From Allium sativum (taxonomy: Eukaryota; Streptophyta; Magnoliopsida; Asparagales; Amaryllidaceae): a DNA stretch of 64,000 nucleotides. Below, in pieces: positions 59,113 to 64,000 of this stretch (position 1 is the stretch's first letter; each line of letters starts with the position of its first letter). Below the pieces are notes generated by a model. It made no database searches. It worked only from the letters and a program-made list of their open reading frames with translations, and was not told the DNA's origin. The stretch covers positions 26,619,659-26,683,658 of the forward strand of contig CM060909.1 in NCBI GenBank assembly GCA_030737875.1, given 5' to 3'. The position numbers and the translations under genes are program-made.

Positions 59113-59385
59113 ATGGCTAATCAAACAATGGTTGAGCAAGAGGTTAACTCTTATCTAGTTTGCTGCCACTGTGGATATATGGCTGAAGTTGTCGTGTTTG
59201 ATGATGGCGAAAACATTGGTCGTCGAAGTCTTCTTTGTCCCAATTATCCCCACGGATGCAATTTTTCAGAATGGATTGACGAACCGCTTTGTCGGAGGGC
59301 CATAGCGTATGCGAATGAGCTAAAGCAAGAAAATAGACGTCTCAAAAAACTCGTAGAGGACTTGCAATTTAAACCTAACCAGTAG
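59113..59385 (+). CDS. Small GRF zinc-finger protein encoded inside the MULE
   Basis: An intact 90-residue frame. A GRF-type zinc finger occupies about residues 17-57: CHCG (C18, C20), the GRR signature at 36-38, CP (C42), C49, then the typical FSEWID with W54. Residues 66-86 form a short charged coiled coil (ANELKQENRRLKKLVEDLQ). This architecture matches the plant family annotated as uncharacterized At4g04775-like proteins, whose function is unknown; GRF fingers in other proteins bind single-stranded nucleic acid. It has its own TATA box and is followed 0.7 kb later by the transposase on the same strand. It is intact while the transposase is broken, so it may be under separate selection or mobilised as cargo. 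Confidence 0.8.
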   Translation: MANQTMVEQEVNSYLVCCHCGYMAEVVVFDDGENIGRRSLLCPNYPHGCNFSEWIDEPLCRRAIAYANELKQENRRLKKLVEDLQFKPNQ

Positions 59386-60091
59386 TGTTTCTATTATCCG
59401 CCGTCATTGTAGGTGTCTGAAGTTTAGTTCGAATTATTGTATTATACGTTGTCGTTGTATATTTCTGAAGTTTAGTTTGAATTATTATTTGTGTGTTTGT
59501 AGGAGTTGGAAGATTAATACAAAGTATTGTATGTTTGTGTTATTCTAATGAAATATTTTATGTTTTTGAAGTCTGAATTAAAGTTTTGTATGTTTGTGGG
59601 TTCATTCACTATACATTATGACATAAAGATGAATTGACAAGTAGCTGCCACAAATTAAAGTTGGGTCGGTCTGTTTATGTATAGTACGGTCTTCCGCAAA
59701 TAAGGTGATTTGACTAGACATGGGTAAAGTTGATCCAATATTTTGAAATAGTTGTGTTGAAAAACATCTACCAAATCTGACCCAACATTTTTTCATTGTG
59801 ATAAAGCCATTGTAAGGACAAAGGCCAACGCTTTTTTTTTTGAATTCAAGGCTTGTTTTTTGTGATCAGGACGAGCATAGGACAATTGATTCTGTTTTTT
59901 TTTTAAACCGATGACATGATTAAAGCACTGCTAATTCTGACTTGACAACGACCATACTGAGTTGATTAAAGTTGATATGACAGTGACATATCAAAGATGG
60001 TTTCCCTATTTCATAGGTTTTCAGCACATTATGTCTTAAACACTTCAAGTCTATCTTCTAATAAACTCAAGAAAAATATACTCACTCAACA
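59386..60091 (+). other. Spacer between the two MULE genes
   Basis: Contains T-rich downstream sequence of the GRF gene with three similar TGAAGT(T/C)(T/C)-containing stretches (59418-59575), perhaps a degenerate tandem repeat, and presumably the transposase promoter. No coding sequence recognised. Confidence 0.5.
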
Positions 60092-62725
60092 ATGGCGCCT
60101 ACTTTTATTACTGCACTATGCTACTTCGACGGTGAATTGGTTATGGATGAGCGCTAAAATGGAAGTTATGTGGGAGGATTCTGCAAACCAGGGAGAGTTC
60201 GAAGAGGTTGCACGCTTGATGGTTTGAAAGAAACAGTCTTCCAAACAACCAAAATTAACCCTCTCGAATATGATATCGAGTTGTCGGTTAACTGGCCTAC
60301 TGAATCGGGGACGAGAACCGTAGCACTTTTAGAAGATGCAGATGTATAAATACTGTTTTCTACTGTTAAGAAATCGATTGAGTTGTTTGTTGGAAAAACA
60401 GCAAAAGAAATCGTGGAAGAAATAATCACACCGCTTATAGTGAGTAGCGGTTTCGGTTATTTCACAGAAATGTTGCAAACTCATGATCCATCAGTCATCC
60501 TTAGTTCTCCCTTGTACACAAATCCGTATTTTCCACCAAATGTGGACGAGCAGCAGCAACAACAACAAGAACAACAAACAGATCAGTCAGAACTGTTAGA
60601 TATGAGCCAAATGTATGTGTTATTGATCAATTTACTTTTATAACTACTAACCGAAATGTAATATTTAACTAAAATACATTTTTTAATAGATTGACTATTG
60701 AACCCGAAGAAGACTGGGGTGCAGGTCCTTCACAACAGGCCGAACATATTGACAGCATGGCGATTGCCACGACAACTGTTGATGATACAAGCTGGCCCGA
60801 AGTGAACAACGAACCACTGGACTATGACTTTCCAAACATAATAGATCCCGAAGAAGATGGTGATGAAGTTCAAATGGAAGTACCCATGGACGATGATCTC
60901 TGCACGACGCAAATGATGGCCAGATCCGTAGTGGCTAATCTAGAGTTTTCTGGAGAAAAATTCTCGGCTGCCTGCGTAAAAAATTTGTTTTGCTGTTGGG
61001 ATGGTATTCCAAAGCAAGGAACAATTTCTCCACTAACTTACAGAATGGTCTATTCTGCATGGTGTGTCATACAAGCCAATCAAGTCGAATAAAACAATAT
61101 ACACCACTGTATGTAATGTTGATGCTACTTGTCCATGGAGGATACATGCTATTGAGTCGAACAGATCACAAACTGGATGGTGGAAAATCAGAAAGTTGCC
61201 TCATGAACATAACTGTGTCAACCCGACGATTAATTCAAACCACAAGCAAGCCACTTCTGCGTTTCTTGTATCCAAAATCATGGCTTTTGTGAAGGCCAAT
61301 TTGGATATCTCAGTTGGGATGTTGTAAATGCTTGTCGACGAGCAACTCTTCATCAAAATTAGTTACACGAAAGCTTGGCGAACGTTGAATAAAGCTTTGG
61401 AAAAAATATGTGGTGACTGGGCCGAATCGTATTCGTATTAGGCTCGGTATTTTGCGGAAATAAAAAGACGCAATCCAGGTTCAGTTGGACATATACTACA
61501 CGATGAGTATGGGGTATTTGATCATGCTTTTTGGGCATTTGGTCCTTCCATTGCAGGTTTTTTACACTATCGTCCACTGCTCTCTATTAACGGGACACAT
61601 TTGTATGGTAAGTACAAAGGAATACTGCTACTTGCTACCACTGTAGATGCGGACGACTGCCTTTTCCCATTAGCTTATGGGGTGGTCGAATCCGAATTGT
61701 ATGATAGTTGGGCCTGGTTCTTTTCATGCATGCGTGAGTTCATTTATAGCATATGAAATAGACACATTACATCCATATCTGACAGAATGAAAGGGATTCC
61801 AAGCGCTTTGCAGGATATATGGTGACAACCTCACAAACATAGGTTTTGTGCAAGGCATCTGAAAGCAAATTTTCAAGGTGTAGGTCATCGAGACAAATGA
61901 CTTGTAGGCTTGTTTTACGCTACTGCATGTGCTTTAGAAGTGGTTGAATACACAAAACTTAGAGAAGAAATCAAGGCAATTAAGCCGAAGGCGCGTACTT
62001 GGATTGAACGAAGCCTAGGGAATTGCGAAGAAAACTGGGCTCTTTGCAAAGATGACGATGACCGCTTCCATAATATGATGACCAGCGAATCTGAAAGTTT
62101 TAATGGTGTACTAAAAGGCGCCAGATCCTTGCCTATAAAGGTGTTGGTTGCAAGAACGTTCTTTTGATCAGTTGAGTATTTCTATAAGAGATGAGAAAAA
62201 GGGAAGGGTCTGAATTCGAAATTTACTCAAAAATGGGAAGCTAAAATTGAAGCTCGGGCTATTGACGCACGGCGTTATAGGCTTGTTTGATTTGGCCGAT
62301 ATAAATGGCAAGTGATTAGTGGTTACGGCGATGAATACGATGTTGTGATGGATGGTTCTGATGTCACATGTACATGCAGAATCCCACTTCTGCAGAAGAT
62401 ACCTTGTGCTCATGTGATGGCGGCTTGTTCAGCACAGGATTTTGGTAGTAATAAAACACATCACGATTTTGCTTCTGAATGGTACTCCGTCCAAAGTTAT
62501 AGAGCTACATACGACCTAGAGTTTAATCCTATACGCGATAAAAAATACTGGGACCCGTACAATGGTCCTCTAATATTGGCTCCGCCTGTCAGAAGACTAG
62601 CCGGACGACCCAAATCAATGAGGTTCAAAAAATGTATAGACGAGCATCAAACACCTAAAATAAACAAGTGCAACAAATGTGGATCACAGGGACATAACCG
62701 AAAGCGGTGCACTTCAGTAGCCTAA
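60092..62725 (+). pseudogene. mudrA: MULE transposase (MURA/mudrA type), broken
   Basis: Starts MAPTFITALCYFDGELVMDE, a MURA-like N-terminus. A 77-bp intron (60613-60689, GTATGT...AATAG) keeps the frame. The plant MuDR domain follows (about 61064-61250: CNVDATCPWRIHA, IRKLPHEHNC). Next is the MULE catalytic core (61470-61800: THLYGKYKGILLLAT, FPLAYGVVESELYDSW, ISDRMKGI), a SWIM zinc finger (CTC...CAH, 62369-62413) and a C-terminal CCHC knuckle (62669-62710). Full length would be about 850 residues, normal for the family. Stops at 60155 and 60347, a frameshift near 61050, and further stops near 61325, 61439, 61753, 61822, 61900 and 62166 destroy it. The first catalytic Asp (IDGTHL) is Asn here. 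Confidence 0.9.
60613..60689 (+). other. Intron in the MULE transposase
   Basis: GTATGTGTT at the 5' end, a T-rich tract and AATAG at the 3' end. Removing it joins CAAAT to ATTGACT and keeps the acidic linker in frame. Confidence 0.65.
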
Positions 62726-63112
62726 AATGGAGACTTATGTCTGTTGATGCGATGTCAGTGTGTGTGGTATTTCGTGTATCTGTATTTGTTATGTTTCGAA
62801 CTTATCTGTCCTTAGCCGGACTATGTATCTCTCTTGTATTTGAATATTAGAATTCGGTATTTGCTTTATGTTGTTAGGTTACGCTATATATACTATTTAG
62901 TTGTCGTGGTAGTTCGCAGTTTAACGTTTACAACTTCATTCGGATATATAAGAATCGTTATACGTCGGATTTCATTAAAACAAAAAACGTTCGAATCTAT
63001 AAACCTATATTCTAGTAATGAAATGGAAAAATTGGAATTTCATATTATGGATATTGAGTTATGTCCAAATCAAATTTCAAGAAAGTTTCTATGGAATTAA
63101 AAAAAAAAAACG

Positions 63113-63158
63113 GACGAGTTTTGGAAAGGCGCCTTTGTGCGAGTTTTGAAAACTCGCC
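63113..63158. repeat. MULE right subterminal palindromes
   Basis: GACGAGTTTTGGAAAGGCGCC and then GCGAGTTTTGAAAACTCGC (63139-63157), a 9-bp perfect hairpin with a one-base centre. Mirror image of the cluster at 58964-59009. Confidence 0.82.
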
Positions 63159-63174
63159 TTCTTTAACTGCAAAT

Positions 63175-63253
63175 GGGTCTATATTTGTAAGTATTTATGA
63201 AACATGGCTAATCATGTAATAATCCTAAACATGTCTAATATAATGAATTTCCC
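63175..63253 (-). repeat. MULE right terminal inverted repeat
   Basis: On the minus strand it reads GGGAAATTCATTATATTAGA, CATGTTT, AGGATTATTACATGATTA and so on to AAATATAGACCC. Confidence 0.85.
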
Positions 63254-63262
63254 AAATTGAGC
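63254..63262. repeat. Target site duplication of the MULE, right
   Basis: AAATTGAGC, one mismatch from 32901-32909. Confidence 0.75.
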
Positions 63263-63724
63263 AGTTGTAGGGTGTATGCATGCACTATACAATTTATGGT
63301 TCAAAATACATCTCTAACGAGCCATCTTCCAGTAAATGATAGTCCTTATGGATATTATATTTGATTGAAAATGTCTATTAGGATAGTTTTGAGTTATGAC
63401 GCATGCAGGCATGTGGAATAACATTTTTTAAACAAAAATTTTCCATCAGCCTAAACGTATAGAGTAACTATTGATTTCAATAGATTTTTGGGTGAATCTT
63501 TCTATATTTATTTCTTTTTCCCCGACAATTTGTTCAATTATTGTACCTTATGAAAATGTGTAAGTTTAGTATATTAAGCTAATATTAGTAAGCTAATTTC
63601 CTTTATCTACTTATATTCATTCCTTTCCTTGTATTACGCATTGAATTTCAGCATTAGTCCTCTACCTATAATGATTTGGTAAGACTAATGATTTTTCCTT
63701 CCTCCCATGATATAAATAGGTACA
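63263..63724. other. AT-rich flank right of the MULE
   Basis: No gene or element end recognised. Confidence 0.5.
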
Positions 63725-63949
63725 ATGTTACTGAAATCAATGTGTTCTATAAATATTATTTTCCCACTAAAAGTATCTTTATTTATCTTGATTTTCATTA
63801 CTAATAATATATGTTCGGAGTATTTGAATAAGAAATATACCATTGTCAAACTTTTGAAACTTGGAGAATATACTTTTTTGTGTACAAATAACTTTACATG
63901 CCAATCTCCATTGAGAATTGTAGATTTTGAATTTAGATTTGGTAAGTAA
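63725..63949 (+). CDS. Possible small secreted protein or first exon, unrecognised
   Basis: A 74-residue frame with a strongly hydrophobic segment at about residues 10-29 that could be a signal peptide, and Cys at 7, 30, 53 and 59. The frame ends in FGK with a consensus splice donor (TTG/GTAAGTAA, exon end 63941), so it could continue in an exon beyond the window. Against it: the only TATA-like word (ATATAAATAGG) is just a few bases before the ATG, too close for a normal leader, and no family is recognised. It may be chance. Confidence 0.22.
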   Translation: MLLKSMCSINIIFPLKVSLFILIFITNNICSEYLNKKYTIVKLLKLGEYTFLCTNNFTCQSPLRIVDFEFRFGK

Positions 63950-64000
63950 TGATTTTAGAAAACAGAGCGTAGTTCAATTTTTCTTCAATGTTTGGTTGGT

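Larger units (their letters stand above)
32910..63253 (+). mobile_element. mudrA-type MULE transposon, split by nested retrotransposons
   Basis: The left end is GGAAAATTCACTATATTAGG (32910), interrupted by the gypsy insertion at 32935-58879 and continuing from 58885. The right end, read on the minus strand from 63253, is GGGAAATTCATTATATTAGA and then also runs through AGGATTATTACATGATTA. The paired inverted repeats are about 80 bp long and end in a common AAATATAGACC. With the insertion and its 5-bp duplication removed, the element is about 4394 bp. It encodes an intact GRF zinc-finger protein and a broken MURA transposase, both on the plus strand. Confidence 0.87.

Noticed and set aside
59602..59796. 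Minus-strand frame between the MULE genes
   Set aside because: Short, no family features, and it overlaps the 3' side of the GRF gene's transcript region.
58885..63227. MULE with its left end at about 58889 and right end at 63227
   Set aside because: The inverted repeat similarity continues outward on the right to 63253 and, on the left, jumps over the gypsy-2 insertion to 32910, where a 9-bp duplication is found. The apparent flanks at 58889/63227 share no duplication.

Overview
This window looks like repeat-rich intergenic chromatin from a flowering plant nuclear genome, probably a eudicot. It is AT-rich, it has plant LTR retrotransposons primed by initiator tRNA-Met, a CACTA element and a mudrA-type MULE, and I find no convincing intact host gene. 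The species cannot be told from the sequence. Most of the window is transposons nested in transposons.

Layout. 1-2866: the 3' part of a large Ty3/gypsy LTR (copy A, plus sense) followed by a second partial copy of its end. 2867-14521: the 3' end and LTR of a SIRE-like Ty1/copia element, split by a young Ty3/gypsy element (3482-13677). That element has 3.13-kb LTRs, an intact gag and a wrecked pol. 14521-18609: a minus-strand gypsy LTR fragment and unassigned AT-rich DNA. 18613-23596: a CACTA element with TSD ATT that carries fragments of host genes (a ubiquitin-conjugating enzyme first exon and a phytyl-ester-synthase-like exon). 23600-32909: scattered relics, namely a copia RNase H fragment, a gypsy gag N-terminus with a probable LTR, and a deleted 1.8-kb copia element with TSD TTTTT.

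32910-63253 is one mudrA-type MULE (9-bp TSD AAATTGAGT/C) whose left terminal inverted repeat was split by a giant-LTR non-autonomous gypsy element (32935-58879, minus strand, TSD CTTGT). That element has 6.5-kb LTRs around an interior of only 1.03 kb. Its right-hand LTR was in turn split by a second non-coding gypsy element (43231-54994, minus strand, TSD GATTT), whose two 4.47-kb LTRs differ, as far as I could see by eye, by one substitution and one 2-bp indel. Without the insertions the MULE is about 4.39 kb. It carries two plus-strand genes: an intact 90-aa GRF zinc-finger protein and a broken MURA transposase.

How the parts work together: three gypsy elements look recently mobile (near-identical LTRs and/or recognisable TSDs), yet none encodes a usable pol, so all must have been moved in trans by a partner outside the window. 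They share small non-coding modules that are candidates for cis-acting signals: a promoter near the LTR 5' end, an LTR hairpin block, a box beside the polypurine tract and, in the two non-coding elements, a leader block downstream of the primer binding site. All statements rest on reading the sequence by eye; no alignment or database search was run.
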